A DNA stretch of 64,000 nucleotides from Saccharibacillus qingshengii (lineage in GTDB: Bacteria; Bacillota; Bacilli; Paenibacillales; Paenibacillaceae), in contig NZ_JAAZWC010000020.1 in NCBI RefSeq assembly GCF_013185195.1, forward strand, positions 27,571 through 91,570. The letters run 5' to 3'. Position numbers and translations under genes: made by a program. The notes below the pieces were generated by a model, which saw only the letters and a program-made list of their open reading frames with translations, was not told the DNA's origin and made no database searches. Positions 1 through 9,496 of the stretch are shown one piece after another (position 1 is the first letter of the stretch; every line of letters starts with the position of its first letter).

Positions 1-669
1 ACGGTTATCTATACCGTCGTCGGTACGCTGGTCAATCTGATCGTGACGCTGCCCGCCGCTTATGCGCTCAGCCGCAGAGATTTCGTCGGGCGCAATCTGT
101 TCATGATTTTGTTCATCGTCACGATGTTCTTCGGCGGCGGACTGGTTCCGACTTATCTGGTCGTTCGGAATCTGGGCCTTGTCGACAGTATGTGGGCGCT
201 GATTCTGCCGGGGGCAACCTCGGTCTGGAACCTGATTGTCTGCCGCACCTTTTTCCAGTCTTCGATCCCGAGGGAACTTCAGGAAGCGGCGGAGATCGAC
301 GGATGCAGCAACTTCCGGTTGTACTTCCGGATTATCCTGCCGCTGTCCACCGCGCTCATTGCCGTCATGGCTCTCTTTTTCGGCGTCGGACACTGGAACA
401 ATTACTTCTCCGCGATGATCTACCTGAATCAGCAGGAAAAATATCCGCTCCAGCTGGTGCTGCGCCAGATTCTCGTTCTGCAGGAAATGTCGGCACAGGC
501 CGGTACGGTCGATGCCTCGATGGCGACTTCGCTCAATAACAAAGCCGAAGTCGCCGCGCTGGTCAAATACGCCGTCATTATTGTCGCGACCCTGCCGATT
601 ATTGCGGTCTATCCGTTCCTGCAGCGTTATTTTGTGCAAGGTGTCATGATCGGTTCCGTCAAGGGATGA
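1..669 (+). CDS. Carbohydrate ABC transporter permease, LplC/YtcP type (5' end outside window)
   Basis: The reading frame is open from base 1, so the gene starts upstream; about 222 residues are present against roughly 290-300 for the family. It is an integral membrane subunit of a CUT1-type sugar importer. Seen: several hydrophobic segments and the EAA loop (EAAEIDGCSNFR, coupling to the ATPase) around nt 280-345, followed by the C-terminal membrane helices and the usual family ending (RYFVQGVMIGSVKG). The next gene, 54 bp on, encodes the matching solute-binding lipoprotein, so the two form one transport unit; no ATPase gene is in the window, in keeping with shared MsmK-type ATPases (family knowledge). 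Substrate is probably an oligosaccharide, inferred from the fucosidase and other glycan genes that follow. Confidence 0.93.
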   Translation, partial: TVIYTVVGTLVNLIVTLPAAYALSRRDFVGRNLFMILFIVTMFFGGGLVPTYLVVRNLGLVDSMWALILPGATSVWNLIVCRTFFQSSIPRELQEAAEIDGCSNFRLYFRIILPLSTALIAVMALFFGVGHWNNYFSAMIYLNQQEKYPLQLVLRQILVLQEMSAQAGTVDASMATSLNNKAEVAALVKYAVIIVATLPIIAVYPFLQRYFVQGVMIGSVKG

Positions 670-723
670 TCTTGCCATAGAGTATGTCCGTAAGCCATTC
701 AGAAAAAAGGGGAGGATTTGGAT

Positions 724-2328
724 ATGAAAATGGGTCGTAAAAAAGGGGCAGCCGCGCTGTCCGGACTTCTGCTGGTGTCCATGCTTGCATCCGCGTGTCA
801 ATCCGGAGGATCGACGGAGCCGGCGGCGGAAACAGGGGCAAGCGTAAGCAAAGACGGTTTCCCGATTGTCGAAAAGCCGATTACGCTGAGCGTATTCGCG
901 CCGAGCGCCGATATGGCGCCGTGGGAAACGATGCCCGTTATTCAGGAAATGGAAAAAATGTCCAATATCAAGATCGAATTCCAAACCGCGCCGATCGACA
1001 GCTTCCCGACGAAGAAGAATCTGGTCTTCGCCAGCGGCGATCTGCCCGACATTCTGTACGCAGCGGACATTACGCCGGCCGAACAGGTCAGCTACGGCAC
1101 GCAGGGTCAGCTTCTTCCGCTGGAAGACCTGATCGACAATTACGCGCCCAATCTCAAAAAGATCCTCGACGAGAATCCGAATGTGCGCAAGTCGGTCACC
1201 ACGACGGACGGCCATATCTATGCGCTGCCGTTTATCGATACGACAGCGGTCTGGTACCGCGGTCCGATGTGGTACAACGGCGAATTCCTGGAAAAGCTCG
1301 GCGTGGAAGAACCAAAAACGACCGACGAGCTGTACACCTACCTGAAAAAAGTCAAAACGGAAGATCCGAACGGAAACGGAAAAGCCGACGAAATTCCGCT
1401 GACTTCGGTCAAGCTGGATGATCTGCGCATGTACTTCCTCGGTTTCTGGGGCATGTACAACGAAGTGTATTACGCGGACAAAGAAGGCAAAGTCCACTAC
1501 ACGCCGCAGGAAGAAGGATACAAAAGCTATCTGACGTTCCTGAACAAACTGTGGAACGAAGATCTGCTGGATCACGAGACGTTCTCGCAGACGGATGAAC
1601 AGAAGAAAGCGAAAGGCGCAAAAGACCAACTGGCGCTGTTCAGCGACTTCTATCCGTACTTCACGCTTGGCGGAACCGAAGAAACGATGCAGGATCCGAT
1701 GATGACGCCGGTCAGCAGCGAAATCGCGGATACGCCGGTCTACGGCAAGCACCCGGGCATGTCTTCCAACGGAACTTTCGCCATTACGGCGACCAATCCG
1801 AACCCGGAAGCCAGCATGCGCTGGATCGATTATCAATACGGCTACGACGGAGCGACGCTCTGGACGCAGGGACCCCGCGGCAAGATGTGGGACTACGTCG
1901 ACGAAGCGACACACGAGAAGAAATACCTCGATGTGCCGGGCGGCGGCGACCGCGAAGAATTCCGGGCGACTTTGACTCCGAACTACGGAATCGTAACGCC
2001 GGGCGTCAACATTCCCGATCTGACCAACGGCCTGCGCAGCGAAGTCGAAGATTGGGTCGTCAAACAGAACGAAGAGAAACTGGTGCCGATCGCCAAGATT
2101 CCTTTCCCGAACGTGTATCTGACCAACGACGCACAGACCGAAGTGTCCGCGCTGCTGTCGGATCTGAATACGTACGTGGAACAGATGGAAGCGAAATTCG
2201 TAACCGGACAGGAGCCGCTCAGCAACTGGGACAGCTATGTGGCGCAGCTCAAAAAGATGGGCAGCGACCGCATCGTGGAAATTTATCAGGAAGCGTACGA
2301 CCAATGGAACAGCGAGAACGCGCAGTAA
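724..2328 (+). CDS. Extracellular solute-binding lipoprotein of sugar ABC transporter (YtcQ/LplA-like)
   Basis: About 534 residues. ATG at 724 is preferred over an in-frame TTG at 718 because GGAGG lies at 711-715, 8 nt before it. The N-terminus has basic residues, a hydrophobic stretch and a lipobox (LASAC), so the mature protein is a lipid-anchored binding protein. The size and composition fit the large LplA/YtcQ family that works with LplB/LplC permeases. It would capture an oligosaccharide and pass it to the permease encoded just upstream. A hairpin terminator follows at about 2366-2408, so the downstream hydrolase genes may have partly separate expression. Function is clear; the ligand is unknown. 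Confidence 0.93.
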   Translation: MKMGRKKGAAALSGLLLVSMLASACQSGGSTEPAAETGASVSKDGFPIVEKPITLSVFAPSADMAPWETMPVIQEMEKMSNIKIEFQTAPIDSFPTKKNLVFASGDLPDILYAADITPAEQVSYGTQGQLLPLEDLIDNYAPNLKKILDENPNVRKSVTTTDGHIYALPFIDTTAVWYRGPMWYNGEFLEKLGVEEPKTTDELYTYLKKVKTEDPNGNGKADEIPLTSVKLDDLRMYFLGFWGMYNEVYYADKEGKVHYTPQEEGYKSYLTFLNKLWNEDLLDHETFSQTDEQKKAKGAKDQLALFSDFYPYFTLGGTEETMQDPMMTPVSSEIADTPVYGKHPGMSSNGTFAITATNPNPEASMRWIDYQYGYDGATLWTQGPRGKMWDYVDEATHEKKYLDVPGGGDREEFRATLTPNYGIVTPGVNIPDLTNGLRSEVEDWVVKQNEEKLVPIAKIPFPNVYLTNDAQTEVSALLSDLNTYVEQMEAKFVTGQEPLSNWDSYVAQLKKMGSDRIVEIYQEAYDQWNSENAQ

Positions 2329-2365
2329 TCGGATAAACGGCGTCTCGCCCAGGCAGTAAGCAGCA

Positions 2366-2409
2366 GGGCGAAGGACGAAGCGGTTTGAACCGCCTTCGTT
2401 TTTCGCCCT
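2366..2409 (+). terminator. Probable rho-independent terminator after the binding-protein gene
   Basis: Nested inverted repeat: inner arms GAAGCGGTT / AACCGCCTTC with one bulge, outer arms GGGCGAA / TTCGCCC, and a T run between the inner and outer 3' arms. It may only attenuate, since the next gene is on the same strand 48 bp on. Confidence 0.55.
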
Positions 2410-2456
2410 TTGTTATGGACAGGCAGACAAAGGGAAGATTCGAGAAGGAGGAGCCT

Positions 2457-3863
2457 ATGACGGAAGCGAAAATGGCGGAAGACACACAGCAGGCGGAACC
2501 GGTCGTCCATGAGGGTGTGCACAATTACAGCAGCGAAGACGAGTGGGTAAAACCCGAAGATCCGCTGCTGCTGGAACGCTTGGAATGGTTTAAAGACCAG
2601 AAGCTTGGCTTGATGATGCACTGGGGTCCTTATTCGCAGCTCGGGGTCGTCGAGTCCTGGGCGCTGAGCGACGGGGATGCCGATTGGGCGAGAGACTGTA
2701 TCGATTGGGGCGTCGAAGGCGAAGAATTGAAACGGGAATATTTCGACCTCAACAAAACGTTCAATCCGATTCGCTTCCAGCCGGAACTGTGGGCCGATCT
2801 GGCTGCCGAAGGCGGATTCAAATACCTGACGTTCACGACCAAACATCACGACGGGTTCTGCATGTGGGATACGCATACGACGGATTACCGCATTACCGGA
2901 CCGGATACGCCGTTCCATCGGCACAAGTATGCGGATATCTGCCGGAATCTGTTTGACGCTTTCCGCTCGCGGGGCCTTGCGATCTCGGCGTATTTCTCCA
3001 AAGCCGACTGGCATACGCCGGATTATTGGGCACCGGGGATGGAGCGGGGCGAGAAGATGTGGCGCGGCCCGTCGTACGACCCTGCGGCGTATCCGTGGCT
3101 GTGGGAAAAGTTCGTCACGTTTACGCATGAGCAGATTACCGAACTGATGACCCGGTACGGCCGGATCGATATGCTGTGGCTGGATGCCGGTTGGGTGAAC
3201 GAACACAGCGGACAGGATATTCGGCTGGGCGAACTGGTCGACAAGATCCGCAGGGAACATCAGCCGTGGCTGCTCAGCGCCGACCGGACCGTGGGCGGGG
3301 CGTACGAGAATCTGATCACGCCGGAACAGACGCTGCCGGAGCGGCCGCTAAACGTGCCGTGGGAGAGCTGTATCACGATGGGCACTTCTTTTTCCTTCAA
3401 TTATGAAGACCGGTACAAAAGCGTGCGGGAGCTGGTGCATCTGCTGGTCGAGATCGTAGCCAAAGGCGGGAACCTGGCGCTCAACGTCGGTCCGCAGCCG
3501 GACGGCCGTCTGCCGGCCGCGGCGATTCAAGGCATGAAAGGACTTGGCGCTTGGCTTCGTATCCATGGCGAAGCGATCTACGGCACCCGAATCTGCGAAC
3601 CTTACGCATCGGCGGACAAAAAGATCCAGTTTACGCGCAAAGGAGATACGGTCTATGCGATTCGGCTGTACGCGGAAGGCGAAGCGGTAGAAGCGGAACT
3701 TGAGCTTCCGGTCAGCGGCGATTTCCGGGGGGCCGCTCTGCTGGGAACCGAAGGCGAACTGGCGCTGCGCCGGACCGAATCGGGCTTAAGCGTAACGCTG
3801 CCGGATTCGGTGCGCGAAGGCGAGACGCCGATCGCGCTCGTCATCCGGTTAAGCGAGTCGTGA
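2457..3863 (+). CDS. Alpha-L-fucosidase, glycoside hydrolase family 29
   Basis: About 468 residues, no signal peptide, so cytoplasmic. ATG 2457 is chosen because AAGGAGGAG sits directly upstream; an in-frame upstream TTG/ATG extension lies inside the terminator region. GH29 hallmarks: LGLMMHWGPYSQLG near the N-terminus, TTKHHDGFCMWDTHTTDY (substrate-binding His pair), and the nucleophile region MLWLDAGW with Asp about residue 243. The C-terminal 80 residues form a beta-rich domain, as in bacterial GH29 enzymes. Role: releases L-fucose from oligosaccharides imported by the upstream transporter. Subfamily (A or B) and linkage are not decided from sequence reading. Confidence 0.92.
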   Translation: MTEAKMAEDTQQAEPVVHEGVHNYSSEDEWVKPEDPLLLERLEWFKDQKLGLMMHWGPYSQLGVVESWALSDGDADWARDCIDWGVEGEELKREYFDLNKTFNPIRFQPELWADLAAEGGFKYLTFTTKHHDGFCMWDTHTTDYRITGPDTPFHRHKYADICRNLFDAFRSRGLAISAYFSKADWHTPDYWAPGMERGEKMWRGPSYDPAAYPWLWEKFVTFTHEQITELMTRYGRIDMLWLDAGWVNEHSGQDIRLGELVDKIRREHQPWLLSADRTVGGAYENLITPEQTLPERPLNVPWESCITMGTSFSFNYEDRYKSVRELVHLLVEIVAKGGNLALNVGPQPDGRLPAAAIQGMKGLGAWLRIHGEAIYGTRICEPYASADKKIQFTRKGDTVYAIRLYAEGEAVEAELELPVSGDFRGAALLGTEGELALRRTESGLSVTLPDSVREGETPIALVIRLSES

Positions 3864-3895
3864 GCGAGGAAGCGTGCAGGCTTTGACAATTGCAC

Positions 3896-3936
3896 AGCGG
3901 CGGGCAGCACCGGAAGCGGGAGCGCCGCCGCTTTTT
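3896..3936 (+). terminator. Stem-loop terminator downstream of the fucosidase gene
   Basis: Arms AGCGGCG (from 3896) and CGCCGCT (to 3931) followed by TTTTT. It lies between same-strand genes, so it may set the ratio of fucosidase to downstream products. Confidence 0.6.
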
Positions 3937-3976
3937 GCGCAGGCAAGAACGGAACGGAATCGGAGGAGGAAAACAG

Positions 3977-5023
3977 ATGAATCTGGGCGGAATACCGGAA
4001 CCGGCGATCCCGTTTGCGCCGCGTTCCTACGTATGCGGACGGGCTCCGGGCAAGCTTGAATTGGACGGGAGGCTGGACAAGCCGTTCTGGGCGAATGCGC
4101 CCTGGACGGACAGCTTCGTCGATATCGAAGGCGATGTCAAACCCCGGCCGGGTAAATTGACGCGGGCGAAGATGCTGTGGGACGACGAGTATTTCTATAT
4201 CGGGGCGCAGCTTGAAGAAGACGAGATCTGGGCGACGCTTACCGAGCGCGAATCCGTTATTTTTTACGACAACGACTTCGAAATTTTTATCGACCCGGAC
4301 GGAGACAGCCACCAGTATTACGAATTCGAGATCAATGCGCTGAATACGGTCTGGGATCTGATGCTGGTTACCCCTTACCGGGACGGCGGTCCTCCTATTA
4401 ACGGTTGGGATATCCGCGGACTGAAGACGGCGGTACATATCGACGGCACGCTGAACGATCCGGCCGCGGACAACCGAAGCTGGAGCGTGGAAGTCGCGAT
4501 GCCGTGGAAGATCTTGCGCGAATGTGCCGAAGGCCAGAAACCGCCGGAAGCCGGGCAGTACTGGCGCGTCAATTTTTCCCGCGTGCAGTGGCAGGTGGAC
4601 AAGGAGAACGGCGAATACCGCAAACGGATCAATCCGCAGACCGATCGTCCTTATCCGGAAGACAACGGGGTCTGGTCGCCGCAGGGCGTCGTCAATATGC
4701 ACTATCCGGAGATGTGGGGATTTGTACATTTTTCCGGAGAAGGCGAGGCGGAGAGGTTCGAGCTGCCGGCGGACGAAGCGGTCAAATGGAAGCTGAGACG
4801 ATTGTATTACCGCCAGCGCAATCTGTACGAGCGGTCGGGAAGTTTCGCGTCCGAGCTGACTCCGCTGCTGGAAGACGGCGTTGCGGACGGGGAACTGTCG
4901 GCTCTGGGCGCAGCGGGACTGTTGATCGAGACGACGACGCATTCGTTCCGTATGCGTCTGCCCTCGGCGGACGGCAGCGGGGCATACTGGATACGCGAAG
5001 ACGGAAAATTGTGGAAGGAGTGA
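3977..5023 (+). CDS. Carbohydrate-binding family 9-like protein
   Basis: About 348 residues with the start at ATG 3977 behind GGAGGAGG; the frame is open further upstream without a better site. The sequence has the CBM9-like pattern: LELDGRLDKPFWANAPWTDSF, then KMLWDDEYFYIGAQLEEDEIW, DNDFEIFIDPDGD and WRVNFSRVQW. Such domains bind glycan ends and are common in secreted xylanases, but here there is no signal peptide and no catalytic domain, a form often found in sugar-use clusters of Paenibacillus. It probably binds a carbohydrate in the same pathway; a direct enzymatic role is unproven. The stop is 6 bp before the next start. Confidence 0.82.
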   Translation: MNLGGIPEPAIPFAPRSYVCGRAPGKLELDGRLDKPFWANAPWTDSFVDIEGDVKPRPGKLTRAKMLWDDEYFYIGAQLEEDEIWATLTERESVIFYDNDFEIFIDPDGDSHQYYEFEINALNTVWDLMLVTPYRDGGPPINGWDIRGLKTAVHIDGTLNDPAADNRSWSVEVAMPWKILRECAEGQKPPEAGQYWRVNFSRVQWQVDKENGEYRKRINPQTDRPYPEDNGVWSPQGVVNMHYPEMWGFVHFSGEGEAERFELPADEAVKWKLRRLYYRQRNLYERSGSFASELTPLLEDGVADGELSALGAAGLLIETTTHSFRMRLPSADGSGAYWIREDGKLWKE

Positions 5024-5029
5024 GCGGAT

Positions 5030-7969
5030 ATGCAAACGGACGAGAGCAGGGCTGAACGGGGGCCTGGACAAGAATATGAACAAGAACATGAACAAGAGGC
5101 GAACGGCTTGATCCGAGAATCGGAAAAGCCGTCCTATCCGTTTTCGCTGGACCCGGCGCGCATGCAGGCGATCTCGGCCGCGTTCGAAGCGCAGAGAACG
5201 CTTGCAGCCGCGCGGGAAAAAGAATGCTTTGGCGTATTCGCCGGGCCGCTGAGCGAAGAAGAACGGCTGGCGCTGGAATTTCTCTATGCGCATATGCCGA
5301 TCAACGATCTGGCGGATTACGACGGCGAACTGTTCCTGACCCATGTCCGGCAGGCGCTGCGGATGCGCGAAGAGATGCCTTGGGGAGCTTCGGTGCCGGA
5401 TGATCTGTTTCTGCATTATGTACTGCCGCCCCGGATCAATAACGAACGTATCGAAGATTATCGGGACAAGATCGCCGGGGAGCTGCGGGATCGGGTACGG
5501 GGGTTGTCGATGTCCGATGCCGTGCTGGAGACCAATTACTGGTGTTACGAAAAAGCGACCTACACCGGCAGCGATGCCCGCACGATCTCACCGCTCGGCA
5601 TGATCCGCAGCGCAAAAGGACGCTGCGGCGAAGAATCGACGCTTGCCACAGCCGCGCTGCGCAGTATCGGCATTCCGGCACGGCAGTGCTACACGCCGCG
5701 CTGGGCACATGTGGACGACAACCATGCCTGGGTCGAAGCCTGGGCGGACGGAGCGTGGCATTTTATCGGCGCCTGCGAGCCGGAACCTGCGCTCGACCGG
5801 GGCTGGTTCGACGGCCCGGCGCGCCGGGCCATGCTGGTTCATACGAGAGTACCGGCAGGCTATGCCGGAACGGAACCGGTCACGCACGGCGACGGCGTGC
5901 ACACCGAGATCAATCTGCTGGCGAATTATGCGCCGGTACGGACGCTTGAAGTTCGCGTAACGGACGAAGCCGGCCGCCCGGCCGCGGGAGCCGATGTCCA
6001 GTTTCAGCTGTACAATTATGCCGAGCTTCATCCGATGGCTTCGATGCGTACGGACAAAGCGGGCAGGGTCCGCTTCGTGACCGGCTATGGGGATCTGGTC
6101 GTGCGCGCGGTGCAGGGCGAAATCTGGAGCGAGACGATCGTGTACGGAAGCCGTGCGATCCAGCCGGCAAACGGCTTGGATCTGCTGGGGAAAGAAGCGG
6201 CCGTAGAGGAAGTGGAACTCACCCTGTCGCAAAGCGGACAGCCTTCGGACCGCGTCGATTTTGAACTGACACCGCCGCCGGAGCGGGCCGGCGCGGCCGA
6301 AGAGCCGCTGCCGGAAGAGAAGCTTGCCCGGCACCGGAGCCGGACGGCCGAAGGCGAGCGGATTCGCGCCGCTTTCGAAGCGGGCTTTGCCGGCGAAGCA
6401 GAATCCGCGGTTCTGGCCGATCGGCTCGGATTGGACGCGGCGCGCGTCTTCAAGGTACTGGGCGATGCACGGGGCAATGCCGGGGAGATCGAGACGTTTC
6501 TGGAAGAGCACACGCCGCGACTCGGCGAGTGGCCGCTGCGGCTGCTGGAGAGCCTGACGTCCAAAGATCTGATCGATACCGAGCGCGCGACGCTTGACGA
6601 TCATCTGCTCGGCGGGCTTGAAGCCGCCAAAGAAATCGGCATGGAAACGGGGATCCAAAACGGAACCCAAACGTCGGTTGCAGGGGAAGGCAGCGATGCA
6701 ATCGACGATCGCTTCCTTTCCTACGTACTGGGTCCCCGCGTACGCTGGGAGAAGCTGGCGCCTTACCGCGCGCAGCTGCGCAGCGAGTTCGCGGCCGAAG
6801 ACCTCACGGCTTACCGCGCGGATCCGCAGCGCCTGGCAGGAAAGGTCGCTTCGGACTGGACTGTTCTGCCCGATCGCACACCCGTGCCGGGCAAAGCTTC
6901 GCCGACCGGCACGTTTGCTTTGAAGAGCGGCGACCGCGAGTCGGTCGAAATCATGCTGGTCGCGCTCTGCCGCAGCTTGGGCATTCTGGCGCGTCTGCAT
7001 CCGGCGGCGCTGCATCCGCAGGCCTGGGTGGAATCGGGTTGGATCGATCTGGAACGTCCGACCGAAGCCGGTTCCGGAATCAAGACCGCGCCCGAATCAA
7101 AGGACGGCATGGATTCCGGGGCGGTTGCAACGGGAAGCGGCGCGCCGGCCTATGGCACGCTGCGCCTGCGCAGGCCCGAACCGGCCGCCGCGCCGCATGA
7201 GCGTTCCACGCCGGCCGTCGAAGCTTCCTACCGCGAGAACTTTACGCTCGCCCGGTTGGAACAAGGATTCTATACGACGCTGAATTATCCGTTTCGGCGC
7301 CAGGATGTCTATGAGTCTCCGTTCGAGCTGGAAGCCGGCGATTACCGGATGACGACCGGAATCCGGCTGCAAAACGGCCGCGTGCTGGGCCGCCTGTACT
7401 ATTTCACAATTCAACCGGGCCGCGAGACGGTGCTTGAACCGGTATTCCGCGAGCCGGAAGAATCGGTTCCGGTGCTGGCGGCGGCAGAAGGCGATTCGCG
7501 CCTGAGGCTGCCGGGCGGTGCCGAGCGCACGCTCGCCGAACTGTCCGGAAGCGGCGGAGCACTGGTCGCCTGGATCGATTACCGCCTTGAACCGACGCGG
7601 CATCTGCTGCGCGAAGCCGGCGAGCTCAAGGAGACGCTCGAAGAGCAGAACGTGCCGCTGGTCTTTATCGTTCACGCCGGTATTGCCGGAAGCGAGGCAG
7701 CCGTATCCGATCTGCGGTCGGGTCCGGTCAACGTTCCCGAAGAGATTCGTTCGTTCGTGCCGAAGCCGCTGCCGTCCGGCGCAATCTTTGCTTACGACCG
7801 CTCCGGCGAAGCGTTTGCGGCGATGAACGCGAACTGTCCGCCGCCGGGCACGGAATACCCGCATTTGTTCGTACTCGATCCTGATCTGAATATCCGCTAC
7901 GCGGAATCCGGCTACAAGCCGGGCAGCTGCGCCGAAGCTCTGCAGATTCTGCGCACCGTGCGCGGCTGA
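5030..7969 (+). CDS. Large transglutaminase-like protein with a second, degenerate transglutaminase copy and thioredoxin-like tail
   Basis: 979 residues, no signal peptide; start ATG 5030 behind GGAAGGAG overlapping the previous stop. First transglutaminase-like domain about residues 60-290: nucleophile Cys199 (KGRCGEES), His232 (DDNHAWVEAW) and the GACEPEP segment where the third triad residue sits. A beta-sandwich of the carboxypeptidase-regulatory type follows (about 300-400; VTDEAGRPAAGADV). Residues about 500-700 repeat the first domain (FLSYVLGPRVRWEKL versus FLHYVLPPRINNERI; HPQAWVESGWIDL versus NHAWVEAWADGAWHF) but the Cys position reads KSGDRESVE, so the copy looks inactive. The last about 130 residues resemble a thioredoxin fold without a CxxC. 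It is co-directional with glycan genes; its substrate is unknown. Confidence 0.8.
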   Translation: MQTDESRAERGPGQEYEQEHEQEANGLIRESEKPSYPFSLDPARMQAISAAFEAQRTLAAAREKECFGVFAGPLSEEERLALEFLYAHMPINDLADYDGELFLTHVRQALRMREEMPWGASVPDDLFLHYVLPPRINNERIEDYRDKIAGELRDRVRGLSMSDAVLETNYWCYEKATYTGSDARTISPLGMIRSAKGRCGEESTLATAALRSIGIPARQCYTPRWAHVDDNHAWVEAWADGAWHFIGACEPEPALDRGWFDGPARRAMLVHTRVPAGYAGTEPVTHGDGVHTEINLLANYAPVRTLEVRVTDEAGRPAAGADVQFQLYNYAELHPMASMRTDKAGRVRFVTGYGDLVVRAVQGEIWSETIVYGSRAIQPANGLDLLGKEAAVEEVELTLSQSGQPSDRVDFELTPPPERAGAAEEPLPEEKLARHRSRTAEGERIRAAFEAGFAGEAESAVLADRLGLDAARVFKVLGDARGNAGEIETFLEEHTPRLGEWPLRLLESLTSKDLIDTERATLDDHLLGGLEAAKEIGMETGIQNGTQTSVAGEGSDAIDDRFLSYVLGPRVRWEKLAPYRAQLRSEFAAEDLTAYRADPQRLAGKVASDWTVLPDRTPVPGKASPTGTFALKSGDRESVEIMLVALCRSLGILARLHPAALHPQAWVESGWIDLERPTEAGSGIKTAPESKDGMDSGAVATGSGAPAYGTLRLRRPEPAAAPHERSTPAVEASYRENFTLARLEQGFYTTLNYPFRRQDVYESPFELEAGDYRMTTGIRLQNGRVLGRLYYFTIQPGRETVLEPVFREPEESVPVLAAAEGDSRLRLPGGAERTLAELSGSGGALVAWIDYRLEPTRHLLREAGELKETLEEQNVPLVFIVHAGIAGSEAAVSDLRSGPVNVPEEIRSFVPKPLPSGAIFAYDRSGEAFAAMNANCPPPGTEYPHLFVLDPDLNIRYAESGYKPGSCAEALQILRTVRG

Positions 7970-8009
7970 ACAACCCGCATCTACATCCCACAAGAAAAGA
8001 GGAACCGAC

Positions 8010-9158
8010 ATGAACCGCGAGAACCCGAACCTGTCCGAACTTCCTTCTGCCGATCCGCGGTCTTCCGCCGGTTTTACTCCGCGCGTAGTGGGCTACGTCG
8101 GCCATGCCGATCTGCCGGATCTCAAGACGGAAGATTTGCTCAAACTGACGCATATCAATATCGCGTTTGGCCATGTGCAGGAAGATCGCATCGTTACCGA
8201 GCATCTTCGGAACATGGACGAGCTTTCCCGCATCAAAAAAGAACATCCCGACGTATCGATCCTGCTGTCGGTCGGAGGCTGGAGCGCGGGCGGATTTTCC
8301 GAAGCGGCGTTGACGGAGCACGGACGCCGTTCTATGGCGCAGTCGTCGCTTGACGTCATCGCTCAATACGGCCTGGACGGGATCGATCTGGACTGGGAAT
8401 ATCCGTGCTACGCCGAAGCCGGCATTGCCGCAAGTCCGGAGGACAAAGACAACTTCACTCTGCTGCTCCGCACGATTCGCGAAGCGCTGGATCAAAGCGG
8501 TGCCGCCGATGGACGGCATTATCTGCTCACGATCGCCGCCGGAGCGGATCAATATTACATCGACGGAACGCAAATGGACGAAGTCCAGCTCTACCTCGAT
8601 TATGTCCAGCTGATGACCTACGACATGCGCGGAGGGTTCCAGATTCTGACCGGACATCATACCAATCTGTATACGCCAAGCGGCGATCTATTCCGGATCA
8701 GCACGGAAGCTTCCGTCAATTTGTTCCTGAAAGCGGGCGTGCCGAAAGATAAGATCGTAATCGGAGCCGCTTTCTACTCCCGGATGTGGACAGGCGTACC
8801 GAATGTCAATAACGGTCTGCACCAGGTGGCGGCGACAAGCGGCGGCTACGGACCGGAGTTCACCGACCTGCACGAAAAGTATATTGAGCGTGACGGCTTC
8901 GTGCGCTATTGGGACAACGAAGCCAAAGTGCCGTATCTGTACGACGGCGGCCTGCATGACGGCGGCACATTTATCACGTACGACGACGAAGAATCGATCG
9001 CCTGGAAATGCCGCTATACGATAGAGCAGCAGCTCGGCGGCGTTATGTTCTGGGAGTACCGCTGCGACCGGACGGGGTTGCTGCTCGAAGCGATCCACGC
9101 CGGACTTCAGCCGTCTGTGCCGACCGGCGCGGACAACGCTTCCGTTTCGCCCTCCTAA
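8010..9158 (+). CDS. Glycoside hydrolase family 18 (chitinase-like) protein
   Basis: About 382 residues starting at ATG 8010 behind GAGGAA. The GH18 signature is intact: DGIDLDWE with catalytic Glu about residue 130, SVGGWSAGGF for strand 3, and QLMTYDMRGG for strand 6; the last strand (GGVMFWEYRCD) is also present. No signal peptide or chitin-binding domain is visible, so it is probably cytoplasmic and acts on imported GlcNAc-containing oligosaccharides rather than on polymeric chitin (inference from context). It could be chitinase, endo-beta-N-acetylglucosaminidase or a lectin-like member; the intact DxDxE motif argues for catalysis. It closes the glycan locus; a terminator follows. Confidence 0.9.
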   Translation: MNRENPNLSELPSADPRSSAGFTPRVVGYVGHADLPDLKTEDLLKLTHINIAFGHVQEDRIVTEHLRNMDELSRIKKEHPDVSILLSVGGWSAGGFSEAALTEHGRRSMAQSSLDVIAQYGLDGIDLDWEYPCYAEAGIAASPEDKDNFTLLLRTIREALDQSGAADGRHYLLTIAAGADQYYIDGTQMDEVQLYLDYVQLMTYDMRGGFQILTGHHTNLYTPSGDLFRISTEASVNLFLKAGVPKDKIVIGAAFYSRMWTGVPNVNNGLHQVAATSGGYGPEFTDLHEKYIERDGFVRYWDNEAKVPYLYDGGLHDGGTFITYDDEESIAWKCRYTIEQQLGGVMFWEYRCDRTGLLLEAIHAGLQPSVPTGADNASVSPS

Positions 9159-9254
9159 ACGATTAAAGATTGCACATCAAGGCCCGCAGCCGATACAATC
9201 GGATCAACGGCGTACCGTTTCGGAGCTTAGCCTTGCAAAAAAAAGGGATCGGCC

Positions 9255-9293
9255 GAAAGTCCCGCGTGCTTCCAGGCGCGGGGCTTTCCCGTT
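9255..9293 (+). terminator. Terminator closing the glycan locus
   Basis: Arms GAAAGTCCCGCG (9255-9266) and CGCGGGGCTTTC (9277-9288), with a short CCCGTTT tail. Imperfect T tract. Confidence 0.55.
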
Positions 9294-9496
9294 TCCGGCT
9301 GTCAGGGTAGTTGGGAATGATCGCCGCTATCGCCGGATAGCTATTCCATGATCTGCATTTTCCGCAAACAATAAAAAACCCCATTATGTCAACTAACCTG
9401 CCGCAAAAAGCGGAATATTTTACGTTTAATCTGGCGATTGAGCGTCGAATTCCGTATACTGTGGAAAGAGTCTGCCACATCAGAGGAGGAAAAGCA

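Noticed and set aside
3653..5416. Long minus-strand open frame (about 587 codons) opposite the CBM9-like and transglutaminase genes
   Set aside because: Arg/Phe-rich composition of a GC-codon shadow, no ribosome site, and it spans the ends of three well-supported plus-strand genes.
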